Positions 24,527 through 33,259 are shown, numbered from the stretch's first letter. The stretch: 64,000 nt of DNA from Streptomyces aurantiogriseus (GCF_014649375.1 NZ_BMSX01000038.1:1-64000); one strand, 5' to 3'. Translations and numbers: made by a program. The notes: generated by a model not told the origin, from the sequence alone.

Positions 24527-25840
24527 TCAGCGGGCGGCCTCGTCCTCCACCGTGCGGTCGCGGCCGGCCAGGACGCCCACGACCATCTGCGGGACCATCA
24601 GCGCCGCCATCAGCGCGAGGGGCAGACCCCAGCCGCCGCTGTGCTGGTAGAGCACGCCCACGAGGAGCGGGCCCGGGATCGAGATGAGGTAGCCGGTGCT
24701 CTGCGCGAAGGCCGACAGCTGTGCCACGCCCGCGCCGGTCCTGGCCCGCATCCCGACCATGGTGAGGGCCAGGGGGAAGGCGCAGTTGGAGACGCCGATC
24801 AGCAGCGCCCAGGCCCAGGCGCCGCCGGCGGGCGCGGCATAGAGGCCGGCGTATCCGGCGAGGCCGCAGACGCCGAGGGCGAGCGCGATCGGGCCCTGGT
24901 GCGGCAGCCGGGTCGCCACGCGCGGGATGACGAAGGCCAGGGGTACGCCCATCACCATCGTGAGGGCGAGGAGCAGGCCCGCCGTGCTCGCGGGCACGCC
25001 CGCGTCCCGGAAGATCTGCGCCATCCAGCCCATCGTGATGTAGGCGGCGGTGGCCTGGAGCCCGAAGAAGACGGCGAGCGCCCAGGCGGTACGGCTCCGG
25101 GTCATCCGCATCCGGGCCGGCGTCCCCGCGCGCGGGGTGTCCTGGGGAGCGGGTGCCGCCGCTCGGTCCCGTACCAGCGGCAGCCACGGCAGTACGGCCG
25201 CTGCCGCCAGGCCGGCCCAGACCGCGAGCCCGGACTGCCGGCTGCCGCCCAGCGCCTCGGTCACGGGCACGGTGACCGCGGCGGCGGTCGAGGTGCCGAG
25301 GGCGAGGGCCATCGAGTACAGGCCGGTCATGGACCCGACCCGGTCGGGGAACCAGCGCTTGACGATGACCGGCATCAGGACGTTGCTGACGGCGATGCCC
25401 ATGAGCGCGAGGGCACTGGCGGCCAGGAAGCCGGCCGTACTGCCCGTGTACGGCCGTATGAGCAGGCCCGCGGTGATGGCGGCCATGCCCGCGCACACCA
25501 CCGCGCCCGGTCCGAAGCGGCGGGCGAGGCGGGGGGCCATGACGCCGAAGACGGCGAAGCAGAGCGGGGGCACGGAGGTGAGGAGGCCGGCCACGCTGCC
25601 GCTCATGCCGAGGCCGTCGCGCACCTCTTCGAGGAGGGCGCCGAGGCTGGTGATGGCGGGGCGGAGGTTGAGCGCGGACAGCACGATGCCGACCACGAGC
25701 AGCCGTTTCGTCCACGCGCGCGTGGCCGCTCGCGAGGGCTCGTCCGCCACCGGGGTACGCAGGGTCGGGGAGGTCGTCGTCCGGGTTTCCTCGCTCGCCA
25801 TGGGCGCCATCATAGAATCATAGGATGATTGGTTGTCCAC
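24527..25840 (-). CDS. CynX/NimT-family MFS transporter
   Basis: A 437-residue major facilitator with about twelve membrane helices, of the CynX/NimT group (cyanate, nitroimidazole and related transport in other bacteria). Typical phrases are NLRPAITSLGALLEEVRDGLG in the first helix region and RWFPDRVGSMTGLYSMALALG in the middle. The real substrate is unknown. GTG at 25840 is taken as start because AGGAG lies 9 bases upstream; ATG codons at 25813, 25810 and 25801 have no such site. It is divergent from a FadR-type regulator that starts 43 bases away, so regulation by that protein is likely. Confidence 0.9.
   Translation of the reverse strand: MDNQSSYDSMMAPMASEETRTTTSPTLRTPVADEPSRAATRAWTKRLLVVGIVLSALNLRPAITSLGALLEEVRDGLGMSGSVAGLLTSVPPLCFAVFGVMAPRLARRFGPGAVVCAGMAAITAGLLIRPYTGSTAGFLAASALALMGIAVSNVLMPVIVKRWFPDRVGSMTGLYSMALALGTSTAAAVTVPVTEALGGSRQSGLAVWAGLAAAAVLPWLPLVRDRAAAPAPQDTPRAGTPARMRMTRSRTAWALAVFFGLQATAAYITMGWMAQIFRDAGVPASTAGLLLALTMVMGVPLAFVIPRVATRLPHQGPIALALGVCGLAGYAGLYAAPAGGAWAWALLIGVSNCAFPLALTMVGMRARTGAGVAQLSAFAQSTGYLISIPGPLLVGVLYQHSGGWGLPLALMAALMVPQMVVGVLAGRDRTVEDEAAR
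25809..25829. promoter_or_regulatory. Candidate operator for the divergent GntR regulator
   Basis: AT-rich island in otherwise GC-rich DNA: two direct copies of ATCATAG(A/G) (25809 and 25817) and a perfect palindrome ATCAT-AGG-ATGAT (25817-25829). It lies in the first codons of the MFS gene, about 55 bases before the regulator start, where a repressor could block both. Binding is inferred from position and symmetry only. Confidence 0.45.
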
Positions 25841-25883
25841 CCTCGGGTTCTCCTACCCCGTCCCGCCCGTGCGAAGGTGTGCC

Positions 25884-26573
25884 ATGCCCCTGAGCCATCC
25901 CCGTCGCTCGGCGCTCTCCGAGCAGGTCATCGCCGCACTGCGCACCCAGATCACCTCGGGCGAGTGGCCGGTGGGCTCGCGCATCCCGACGGAGCCCGAG
26001 CTGGTCGAGCAGCTGGGCGTCGCCCGCAACACGGTCCGCGAGGCCGTCCGCGCGCTCGCGCACAACGGACTGCTGGACATCCGGCAGGGCTCGGGCACCT
26101 ATGTGGTGGCGACCAGCGAGCTGGCGGGTGTGATGCACCGCCGCTTCGCCGACGCCGACCCGCGGCACATCGCCGAACTGCGCTCCACCCTGGAGTCGGG
26201 CGCGGCGAAGCTGGCGGCAGAGCGGCGCACGGAGAAGGACCTCAAGCAGCTGGACGCGCTGCTGGTGCGCCGCGAGGAGGCCTGGGAGTCGGGCGACACG
26301 GAGGCGTTCGTCGCGGCGGACGCGACCTTCCACCTGGCGGTGGTGGCCGCGTCCCACAACGACGTCATGACGGCGATGTACGCGGACCTGGGCGAGGTAC
26401 TGCGGGACTGGCTGCGCGAGGACGTCGGCGAGGAGCTGACGCCGGAGACGTACATGGACCACACGCGGCTGCTGGACGCGATCCGCGCCGGCGACGCGGA
26501 GGCGGCCGCCGAGGAGGCCGCGAGCTATCCGTTCCAGTGCCGGCCCGGACGGTTCACGTCCTCCAGTGGCTGA
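25884..26573 (+). CDS. FadR/GntR family transcriptional regulator
   Basis: A 229-residue GntR-family regulator. The N-terminal winged helix (about 8-75) reads LSEQVIAALRTQITSGEWPVGSRIP through VARNTVREAVRALAHNGLL and RQGSGTYV. The C-terminal FCD ligand-binding domain (about 90-220) has conserved residues in ELRSTLESGAAKLAAERR, the DATFHLAVVAASHND metal-binding histidine region, and EHTRLLDAI-like DHTRLLDAI. It probably controls the divergent MFS gene in response to a small molecule. The ATG at 25884 follows GAAGGTG. The 3' end overlaps the convergent small secreted-protein gene by 20 bases. Confidence 0.92.
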   Translation: MPLSHPRRSALSEQVIAALRTQITSGEWPVGSRIPTEPELVEQLGVARNTVREAVRALAHNGLLDIRQGSGTYVVATSELAGVMHRRFADADPRHIAELRSTLESGAAKLAAERRTEKDLKQLDALLVRREEAWESGDTEAFVAADATFHLAVVAASHNDVMTAMYADLGEVLRDWLREDVGEELTPETYMDHTRLLDAIRAGDAEAAAEEAASYPFQCRPGRFTSSSG

Positions 26574-26904
26574 CCCAGGCCGCGCCGACCTCCTTCCAGC
26601 ACCGGCCGGTCAGCCGTACGGTCACGGCGGGCCCCACGTCGGCAGGGGCGCCGTCGGTGTCGAGGTCCCACCAGCGGGCGCACTCGATGTGCAGGCGGAC
26701 GCGGTCGGTGTCGGCGTAGGGGTTGTGGCAGTAGGCGACCACGCGGGAGCCGCGGACGCTGATGCGGCACTCCGCGCCGAACGGCTCCGACGTGACGGTG
26801 GTGTCCGGTGCCTCCACGCGCGCGTGGGGCCGGGCGTCGTACGGCAGGGCGAGGACGAGACAGACGGCGACAGTCACTGGGGCCAGGCTGCGAGACAGGC
26901 GCAC
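26554..26904 (-). CDS. Small secreted protein of unknown function
   Basis: A 116-residue protein with an N-terminal signal peptide (RLSRSLAPVTVAVCLVLALP, about 1-22) and four cysteines in the mature part (AECRIS, AYCHNP, IECARW, GRCWKE) that could form two disulphides. Fold and function are not recognised. GTG start at 26904 has an excellent GAGGAGGT ribosome binding site. Its last 20 bases overlap the 3' end of the convergent GntR gene, so the transcripts are complementary there. Confidence 0.72.
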   Translation of the reverse strand: MRLSRSLAPVTVAVCLVLALPYDARPHARVEAPDTTVTSEPFGAECRISVRGSRVVAYCHNPYADTDRVRLHIECARWWDLDTDGAPADVGPAVTVRLTGRCWKEVGAAWVSHWRT

Positions 26905-27010
26905 AAGGGGACCTCCTCGGCCGTGCTGGGGAGGGAAGCGCGGGGAACGTGCACTTCAGCGTGCCTTGCCGGGGCCCTCCCCCGCCCGGCCGAGTACGCC
27001 GAACGGGTGA

Positions 27011-27046
27011 CGCCCCGCTCCCCGCGCGGATGCGGGGAACGGGGCG
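27011..27046. terminator. Terminator after fabI
   Basis: Stem CGCCCCGCTCCCCGC (27011-27025) and GCGGGGAACGGGGCG (27032-27046) with one C-A mismatch. It lies 19 bases past the fabI stop and upstream of the small secreted-protein gene on the same strand. Confidence 0.82.
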
Positions 27047-27064
27047 CCGACGACGTACCGGAGA

Positions 27065-27832
27065 TCAGGCACCGATGGCGTGCAGACCGCCGTCCACGTG
27101 GATGATCTCGCCCGTGGTCTTCGGGAACCAGTCGCTCAGCAGGGCGACGACGCCGCGACCGGCCGGCTCGGGGTCCTTCAGGTCCCACTCCAGCGGGGAG
27201 CGGCTGTCCCACACGGAGGCCAGTTCGCCGAAGCCCGGGATGGACTTGGCGGCCATGGAGCCGAGCGGGCCCGCCGAGATGAGGTTGCAGCGGATGTTCT
27301 GCTTGCCCAGGTCACGCGCCATGTAGCGGTTGGTGGCCTCCAGGGCGGCCTTGGCCGGGCCCATCCAGTCGTACTGCGGCCAGGCGAACTGGGCGTCGAA
27401 GGTGAGGCCGACGACCGAGCCGCCGTTCTGCATCAGCGGCAGGCAGGCCATGGTCAGCGACTTCAGGGAGAACGCCGAGACGTGCATGGCCGTGGCCACC
27501 GACTCGAACGGCGTGTTGAGGAAGTTGCCGCCGAGCGCGTCCTGCGGCGCGAAGCCGATGGAGTGCACGACGCCGTCCAGGCCGCCGAGCTCCTCGCCGA
27601 CGATGTCGGCCAGGCGGCCGAGGTGCTCGTCATTGGTGACGTCGAGCTCGATGACCTTGGTGGGCTTCGGGAGCTTCTTGGCGATGCGCTCGGTCAGCGT
27701 GGGCCGCGGGAACGCGGTGAGGATGACCTCGGCGCCCTGCTCCTGGGCCAGCTTCGCGGTGTGGAAGGCGATGGAGGCCTCCGTCAGCACACCGGTGATC
27801 AGGACGCGCTTGCCCTCGAGAATTCCGCTCAT
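27065..27832 (-). CDS. fabI: Enoyl-[acyl-carrier-protein] reductase FabI/InhA type
   Basis: A 255-residue NADH-dependent enoyl-ACP reductase, the last reduction of each fatty-acid elongation cycle (type II synthase). It shows the InhA/FabI pattern: MSGILEGKRVLITGVLTEASIAF at the start, HSIGFAP, then the catalytic Tyr and Lys in QYDWMGPAKAALEATNRYMA, and GPLGSMAAKSIPGF in the substrate loop. The closest type is actinobacterial InhA. It lies 5 bases downstream of fabG, so the two are one operon, and both act on acyl-ACP. It is the target of triclosan- and isoniazid-type inhibitors in relatives. Confidence 0.96.
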   Translation of the reverse strand: MSGILEGKRVLITGVLTEASIAFHTAKLAQEQGAEVILTAFPRPTLTERIAKKLPKPTKVIELDVTNDEHLGRLADIVGEELGGLDGVVHSIGFAPQDALGGNFLNTPFESVATAMHVSAFSLKSLTMACLPLMQNGGSVVGLTFDAQFAWPQYDWMGPAKAALEATNRYMARDLGKQNIRCNLISAGPLGSMAAKSIPGFGELASVWDSRSPLEWDLKDPEPAGRGVVALLSDWFPKTTGEIIHVDGGLHAIGA

Positions 27833-27837
27833 GGTGA

Positions 27838-28542
27838 TCAGTGACCCATTCCCAGTCCGCCGTCTACGGGGATGACGGCTCCAGTGATGTACGAGGCGTC
27901 GTCCGAAGCGAGGAACCGCACGGCCGCGGCCACCTCCTCCGGCTGCGCGTAGCGGCCGAGCGGGACCTGCGACACGATGTTCGCGCGCTGCTCGTCGGTG
28001 AGCACCTTGGTCATGTCGGTGTCGACGAAGCCGGGCGCGACGACGTTGAAGGTGATGTTGCGGGAGCCCAGCTCACGGGCGAGCGAGCGGGCGAAGCCGA
28101 CGAGGGCGGCCTTGGAGGCGGCGTAGTTGGCCTGGCCGGGACCGCCGTACAGGCCGACGACCGAGGAGATCAGTACGACGCGGCCCTTCTTGGCGCGCAG
28201 CATGCCGCGGTTGGCGCGCTTGACGACCCGGAAGGTGCCGGTGAGGTTGGTGTCGATGACCGAGGTGAAGTCCTCCTCGGACATGCGCATCAGGAGCTGG
28301 TCCTTGGTGATGCCGGCGTTGGCGACCAGGACCTCGACGGGGCCGTGCGCGTCCTCGATCTCCTTGTAGGCCTGCTCCACCTGCTCGGCGTCGGTGATGT
28401 CGCACTTGACGGCCAGGAAGCCGGCCGGCGGCTCCCCCGAGCGGTATGTGATCGCGACCTTGTCGCCGGCGTCGGCGAACGCGCGGGCGATGGCGAGGCC
28501 GATGCCCCGGTTTCCTCCGGTGACGAGAACCGAGCGGCTCAA
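27838..28542 (-). CDS. fabG: 3-oxoacyl-[acyl-carrier-protein] reductase FabG
   Basis: A 234-residue SDR ketoreductase of fatty-acid synthesis, reducing 3-oxoacyl-ACP. Cofactor loop TGGNRGIG, NAG motif (VANAGITKDQLLMRM), catalytic Ser (SSVVGLYGGPGQ) and Tyr-x3-Lys (YAASK) are intact, and the C-terminus IPVDGGLGMGH is typical. The predicted start is TTG at 28542, preceded by AGGGTGA; no ATG or GTG nearby gives the conserved N-terminus (SRSVLVTGGNRG). It is followed by fabI after 5 bases. The 320-base gap upstream (28543-28862) is shared with the divergent tldD gene. Confidence 0.95.
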   Translation of the reverse strand: MSRSVLVTGGNRGIGLAIARAFADAGDKVAITYRSGEPPAGFLAVKCDITDAEQVEQAYKEIEDAHGPVEVLVANAGITKDQLLMRMSEEDFTSVIDTNLTGTFRVVKRANRGMLRAKKGRVVLISSVVGLYGGPGQANYAASKAALVGFARSLARELGSRNITFNVVAPGFVDTDMTKVLTDEQRANIVSQVPLGRYAQPEEVAAAVRFLASDDASYITGAVIPVDGGLGMGH

Positions 28543-28787
28543 CGGATCACCCTTTCCATAGGGGTCTGACACAACCGCCCGAACGCTGGATGACAGGCGG
28601 CTTCCTTCGAAACCTATCGGTCCGCTCCGGCTCGGGGACATTCGGGCACCGACAGTGGGGCACGGGAGTCGCTGTCGGATTCCTACAGTTTCGCCCAGCG
28701 GCGGGGGCGTCCTCGACCGGCTCCGCCGAAACCCGTTGGACACAGCGCGATCGGGTGTGACGTGCTTGACTGCGGCCTGTCCGCCTC

Positions 28788-28841
28788 GCAGAGAACACGC
28801 AAGTGCACGGCGAGTACACGGCAAGTACACGCAGAGAACAC
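28788..28841. repeat. 11-bp direct-repeat cluster upstream of tldD
   Basis: GCAGAGAACAC (28788), GCAAGTGCACG (28799), GCGAGTACACG (28810), GCAAGTACACG (28821) and GCAGAGAACAC again (28831) follow one another at about one helical turn. They lie 20-75 bases before the tldD start codon inside the fabG/tldD divergent gap. Apart from this cluster the 28543-28862 gap shows nothing I can name. It may be a regulator-binding array or the product of slippage. Confidence 0.65.
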
Positions 28842-28862
28842 ATCGATAGGGGAGAGCCTCCT

Positions 28863-30386
28863 GTGGCCCACGGCATCGATCCAACCTTTCTCGCGCTACC
28901 CCTACGCGCCCTGGCCGACGCCGCGCTGGCACGCGCGCGTGCGCTGGGGGCGGAGCACGCGGACTTCCGGTTCGAGCGGGTGCGCAGTGCGTCCTGGAGG
29001 TTGAGGGACGCCAAACCCGCCGGATCGTCGGACACGACCGACCTCGGGTACGCGGTGCGGGTCGTGCACGGCGGCACGTGGGGGTTCGCCTCGGGTGTGG
29101 ACCTGACGATGGACGCCGCCGCGAAGGTCGCCTCCCAGGCCGTGGCCATGGCCAAGCTGTCCGCGCAGGTGATCAAGGCCGCCGGGTCGGAGGAGCGGGT
29201 GGAGCTGGCCGACGAGCCGGTGCACGCGGAGCGGACGTGGGTCTCGTCGTACGAGATCGACCCGTTCACCGTGCCCGACGAGGAGAAGGCGACGCTGCTC
29301 GCGGAGTGGAGCACGCGGCTGCTGGCGGCCGCCGGCGTCAACCACGTCGACGCCTCGCTGCTCACCGTCCACGAGAACAAGTTCTACGCCGACACGGCCG
29401 GGACGGTGACCACGCAGCAGCGGGTACGGCTGCATCCGTCGCTGACGGCGGTGTCGGTCGACGAGTCGAGCGGCGAGTTCGACTCGATGCGGACGATCGC
29501 GCCGCCGGTCGGGCGCGGCTGGGAGTACCTCACGGGCACCGGCTGGGACTGGGACGACGAGCTCGAGCGGATCCCGGAGCTGCTCGCCGAGAAGATGCGG
29601 GCACCGAGCGTCGAGCCGGGGCTGTACGACCTGGTCGTGGACCCGTCGAACCTGTGGCTGACGATCCACGAGTCCATCGGCCACGCCACCGAGCTGGACC
29701 GCGCCCTCGGCTACGAGGCCGCCTACGCCGGCACCTCCTTCGCCACCTTCGACCAGCTCGGCAAGCTCAAGTACGGCTCGGAGTCGATGAACGTCACCGG
29801 GGACCGCACCGCCGAGCACGGCCTGGCGACCGTCGGCTACGACGACGAGGGCGTCGAGGCGCAGTCCTGGGACCTGGTGAAGGACGGCACACTCGTCGGG
29901 TACCAGCTCGACCGGCGCATCGCGAGACTCACCGGGTTCGAGCGTTCCAACGGGTGCGCGTACGCCGACTCCCCCGGACATGTCCCGGTGCAGCGCATGG
30001 CCAACGTGTCGTTGCGGCCGGATCCGGCTGGGATGTCGACCGAGGGCCTGATCGGGAGCGTGGACCGCGGGATCTACGTCGTCGGGGACCGGTCCTGGTC
30101 GATCGACATGCAGAGGTACAACTTCCAGTTCACGGGCCAGCGCTTTTTCAAGATCGAGAACGGGCGGATCACCGGGCAGCTGCGGGACGTGGCCTACCAG
30201 GCGACGACCACCGACTTCTGGGGCTCCATGGCCGCCGTCGGCGGTCCGCAGACATACGTCCTCGGGGGCGCCTTCAACTGCGGCAAGGCCCAGCCGGGAC
30301 AGGTAGCGGCCGTCTCGCACGGCTGCCCGTCGGCCCTCTTCAAGGGCGTCAACATCCTCAACACGACGCAGGAGGCCGGCCGATGA
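28863..30386 (+). CDS. tldD: TldD metalloprotease subunit
   Basis: A 507-residue TldD-family protein. With TldE it forms a heterodimeric zinc protease that in E. coli cuts unfolded peptides such as the microcin B17 precursor and CcdA. The zinc motif HESIGH starts at residue 269 (H269, E270, H274), as in active TldD subunits. The conserved C-terminal NFQFTGQRFFKIENGRITG region is present. GTG at 28863 follows GGGGAGAG. The stop overlaps the tldE start by 4 bases (ATGA), ensuring paired synthesis. The natural substrate in Streptomyces is unknown; homologues can process ribosomally made peptides, but no precursor peptide is seen here. Confidence 0.95.
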   Translation: MAHGIDPTFLALPLRALADAALARARALGAEHADFRFERVRSASWRLRDAKPAGSSDTTDLGYAVRVVHGGTWGFASGVDLTMDAAAKVASQAVAMAKLSAQVIKAAGSEERVELADEPVHAERTWVSSYEIDPFTVPDEEKATLLAEWSTRLLAAAGVNHVDASLLTVHENKFYADTAGTVTTQQRVRLHPSLTAVSVDESSGEFDSMRTIAPPVGRGWEYLTGTGWDWDDELERIPELLAEKMRAPSVEPGLYDLVVDPSNLWLTIHESIGHATELDRALGYEAAYAGTSFATFDQLGKLKYGSESMNVTGDRTAEHGLATVGYDDEGVEAQSWDLVKDGTLVGYQLDRRIARLTGFERSNGCAYADSPGHVPVQRMANVSLRPDPAGMSTEGLIGSVDRGIYVVGDRSWSIDMQRYNFQFTGQRFFKIENGRITGQLRDVAYQATTTDFWGSMAAVGGPQTYVLGGAFNCGKAQPGQVAAVSHGCPSALFKGVNILNTTQEAGR

Positions 30387-31777
30387 GCGCCCCTACGAAC
30401 AAGCCGCACGAGGTCGTGGAGCGGGCCCTGGAGCTGTCGCGGGCCGACGGCTGTGTCGTCATCGCCGACGAGCAGTCGACCGCCAACCTGCGCTGGGCGG
30501 GCAACGCGCTCACCACGAACGGCGTCACGCGCACGCGTACGCTCACCGTGATCGCGACGGTCGACGGCAAGGAGGGCACCGCCTCCGGGGTGGTCTCGCG
30601 GGCCGCGGTGACCGCGGACGAGCTCGAGCCGCTGGTGCGGGCCGCCGAGGCCGCCGCGCGCGGTGCCGGTCCCGCCGAGGACGCGCGGCCGCTGGTCACG
30701 GACGTACCGGCGGCGCCCGACTTCACGGACGCGCCCGCCGAGACCTCCTCCGCCGTGTTCGCCGACTTCGCCCCCACGCTCGGTGAGGCTTTCGCACGCG
30801 CGCGTGCGGGCGGGCGCGAGCTGTACGGCTTCGCCAACCACGAGCTGGTGTCGACGTACATGGGGACGTCGACGGGGCTGCGCCTGCGCCACGACCAGCC
30901 GAACGGGACGCTGGAGCTCAACGCCAAGTCGCCGGACCGTACGCGTTCGGCGTGGGCGGGCCGGTCGACCCGGGACTTCAAGGACGTCGACCCGGCGGCG
31001 CTGGACGCCGAACTCGCCGTACGCCTCGGCTGGGCGGAGCGGCGCGTCGAGCTGCCGGCCGGGCGGTACGAGACGCTGCTGCCGCCGACCGCCGTCGCGG
31101 ACCTGCTGATCTACCAGATGTGGTCGGCGTCGGGCCGGGACGCGGCCGAGGGCCGCACGGTGTTCTCCCAGCCGGGTGGCGGCACGCGCGTGGGTGAGAA
31201 GCTCACCGACCTGCCGCTGACCCTGCGCAGCGACCCTAACGAGCCGGGCCTGGAGTCCGCCCCCTTCGTGCTCGTGCACTCCTCCGGCGGCGACCAGTCG
31301 GTGTTCGACAACGGGCTGCCCCTCACGGCCACCGACTGGGTGCGCCAGGGCGAGCTGAGCAACCTGCTCACCAGCCGGCACAGCGCGGACCTGACCGGGC
31401 TGCCGGTCGCGCCGGGGATCGACAACCTGATCCTGGACGGGGGCGAGGACCGCTCCCTGGAGGAGATGGTCGCGAGCACCACGCGCGGGCTGCTGCTGAC
31501 CTGCCTGTGGTACATCCGCGAGGTCGACCCGGCGACGCTGCTGCTGACCGGCCTGACCCGGGACGGCGTCTATCTCGTCGAGAACGGCGAGGTCGTCGGC
31601 GAGGTCAACAACTTCCGGTTCAACGAGTCCCCGGTGGACCTGCTGGGCCGGGCGACCGAGGCCGGGCGCACGGAAAAGACGCTGCCCAGGGAGTGGAGCG
31701 ACTGGTTCACCAGAGCTGCGATGCCTGCGCTGAGGGTGCCGGACTTCAATATGAGCTCTGTCAGCCAGGGCGTATAA
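30383..31777 (+). CDS. tldE: TldE/PmbA metalloprotease subunit
   Basis: A 464-residue partner of TldD. It lacks the HExxxH zinc motif, as expected for the TldE/PmbA subunit, and carries family phrases such as the N-terminal GCVVIADEQSTANLRWAGN, NNFRFNESPVDLLGRA and the C-terminal VPDFNMSSVSQ. It is translated by coupling to tldD. The frame is open far upstream (from 29078), but the region before 30383 is a shadow of tldD. A 44-base gap separates it from tyrS on the same strand. Confidence 0.95.
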   Translation: MSAPTNKPHEVVERALELSRADGCVVIADEQSTANLRWAGNALTTNGVTRTRTLTVIATVDGKEGTASGVVSRAAVTADELEPLVRAAEAAARGAGPAEDARPLVTDVPAAPDFTDAPAETSSAVFADFAPTLGEAFARARAGGRELYGFANHELVSTYMGTSTGLRLRHDQPNGTLELNAKSPDRTRSAWAGRSTRDFKDVDPAALDAELAVRLGWAERRVELPAGRYETLLPPTAVADLLIYQMWSASGRDAAEGRTVFSQPGGGTRVGEKLTDLPLTLRSDPNEPGLESAPFVLVHSSGGDQSVFDNGLPLTATDWVRQGELSNLLTSRHSADLTGLPVAPGIDNLILDGGEDRSLEEMVASTTRGLLLTCLWYIREVDPATLLLTGLTRDGVYLVENGEVVGEVNNFRFNESPVDLLGRATEAGRTEKTLPREWSDWFTRAAMPALRVPDFNMSSVSQGV

Positions 31778-31821
31778 CCTCGTACCTGATTACAAGCCCC
31801 ACTCAAGGAGATACGAGAACC

Positions 31822-33090
31822 GTGACGGACATCGTCGACGAGCTGAAGTGGCGGGGGCTGTTCGCCCTGTCCACTGACGAGGACGCTTTGCGCAAGGCGC
31901 TCGCGGACGGTCCCGTCACGTTCTATTGCGGCTTCGACCCGACCGCCCCGTCCCTGCACGTCGGGCACCTGGTGCAGGTGCTCACCGTGCGCCGGCTCCA
32001 GCAGGCCGGTCACCGGCCGCTGGCGCTGGTGGGTGGGGCGACCGGTCTGATCGGAGACCCCCGCCCCACGGCGGAGCGCACGCTGAACGACCCGGAGACG
32101 GTCGCCGGCTGGGTCGGCAAGCTGCGTTCCCAGATCGAGCCGTTCCTCTCCTTCGAGGGCGAGAACGCGGCCGTGATGGTCAACAACCTCGACTGGACGG
32201 CCGGTCTGTCCGCGATCGAGTTCCTGCGTGACATCGGCAAGCACTTCCGTGTCAACAAGATGCTGACGAAGGACTCCGTGGCCCGGCGCCTGGAGTCCGA
32301 CCAGGGCATCAGCTACACGGAGTTCAGCTACCAGATTCTCCAGGGCATGGACTTCCTCCAGCTCTTCCGGCGCTACGGCTGCACGCTCCAGCAGGGCGGC
32401 AGCGACCAGTGGGGCAACCTCACGGCCGGTCTGGACCTGATCCACAAGCTGGAGCCGCACGCGTCCGTGCACGCGCTGGCGACGCCGCTGATGACCAAGG
32501 CGGACGGCACCAAGTTCGGCAAGACCGAGGGCGGCGCCGTCTGGCTCGACCCGGAGATGACGACGCCGTACGCGTTCTACCAGTTCTGGCTGAACGTGGA
32601 CGACCGGGACATCTCCTCGTACCTGCGCATCCTGTCCTTCCGGTCCCGCGCGGAGTTGGAGGAGCTGGAGAAGCAGACCGAGGAGCGGCCGCAGGCGCGG
32701 GCCGCGCAGCGGGCGCTGGCCGAGGAGCTGACGACGCTGGTGCACGGCGCCGACCAGACGGCCGCCGTGATCGCCGCGTCCAGGGCCCTCTTCGGGCAGG
32801 GCGAGCTGGCCGATCTCGACGACCGGACGCTGGCGGCGGCCCTCTCCGAGGTGCCGCACATCCAGGTCGCCGAGCTGGGTCCGGTCGTCGACCTGTTCGC
32901 CGAGGTCGGCCTCGTGGCCAGCAAGTCCGCCGCGCGGCGCACGGTGAAGGAGGGCGGCGCCTACGTGAACAACGTCAAGGTGACCGCGGAGGACGCCGTC
33001 CCGGCTCAGGAGGATCTGCTGCACGGGCGGTGGCTGGTGCTGCGGCGCGGCAAGAAGAACCTCGCGGCGGTGGAGGTCACCGGCGCGTAG
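31822..33090 (+). CDS. tyrS: Tyrosyl-tRNA synthetase
   Basis: A 422-residue class I aminoacyl-tRNA synthetase charging tRNA-Tyr. The HIGH motif is HVGH (from H46) and the KMSKS motif is KFGKT (231-235), the form typical of bacterial TyrRS. The central QQGGSDQWGNL block binds tyrosine, and a C-terminal S4-like RNA-binding domain ends the protein (ARRTVKEGGAYVNNVKV). GTG start at 31822 with AAGGAGAT upstream. No T-box leader is possible in the 44-base gap after tldE, so it may be co-transcribed with tldD-tldE or have its own short promoter. Confidence 0.97.
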   Translation: MTDIVDELKWRGLFALSTDEDALRKALADGPVTFYCGFDPTAPSLHVGHLVQVLTVRRLQQAGHRPLALVGGATGLIGDPRPTAERTLNDPETVAGWVGKLRSQIEPFLSFEGENAAVMVNNLDWTAGLSAIEFLRDIGKHFRVNKMLTKDSVARRLESDQGISYTEFSYQILQGMDFLQLFRRYGCTLQQGGSDQWGNLTAGLDLIHKLEPHASVHALATPLMTKADGTKFGKTEGGAVWLDPEMTTPYAFYQFWLNVDDRDISSYLRILSFRSRAELEELEKQTEERPQARAAQRALAEELTTLVHGADQTAAVIAASRALFGQGELADLDDRTLAAALSEVPHIQVAELGPVVDLFAEVGLVASKSAARRTVKEGGAYVNNVKVTAEDAVPAQEDLLHGRWLVLRRGKKNLAAVEVTGA

Positions 33091-33137
33091 GCGCTCCGCT
33101 GGGAGTGCCGCGATGTGCCGTCGGTCGTCTGCGGCAC

Positions 33138-33241
33138 TGTTGTGGCTGGTCGCTCCCCCACTCTCGGCTCCGCTCGAGCGGGAGGGACCCCCATCGCGGC
33201 GGGGCCGCATACCGGCACAGCCCCGCGCCCCGTCAGGGGCG
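33138..33241. repeat. Streptomyces intergenic repeat interrupted by a second repeat
   Basis: TGTTGTGGCTGGTCGC (33138-33153) and CAGCCCCGCGCCCC (from 33218) look like the two halves of the dispersed repeat also seen at 6798. They are separated by about 64 bases that begin with a second element (33154-33194, TCCCCCACTCTCGGCTCCGC then CTCGAGCGGGAGGGACCCCC). A near-identical copy of this second element, in reverse orientation, lies inside the gene at 58390-58809. The nested reading depends on my memory of the first repeat. Confidence 0.7.
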
Positions 33242-33259
33242 CTGCCGAACCGCAGCAAG

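Noticed and set aside
28788..28841. tRNA or small RNA gene upstream of tldD
   Set aside because: The repeated 11-mers do not form a cloverleaf or a stable hairpin.
29078..30382. Long N-terminal extension of TldE
   Set aside because: The frame is open but lies inside tldD in another phase. The ATG at 30383 overlapping the tldD stop fits the family.
31778..31821. T-box leader for tyrS
   Set aside because: The 44-base gap is too short to hold one.
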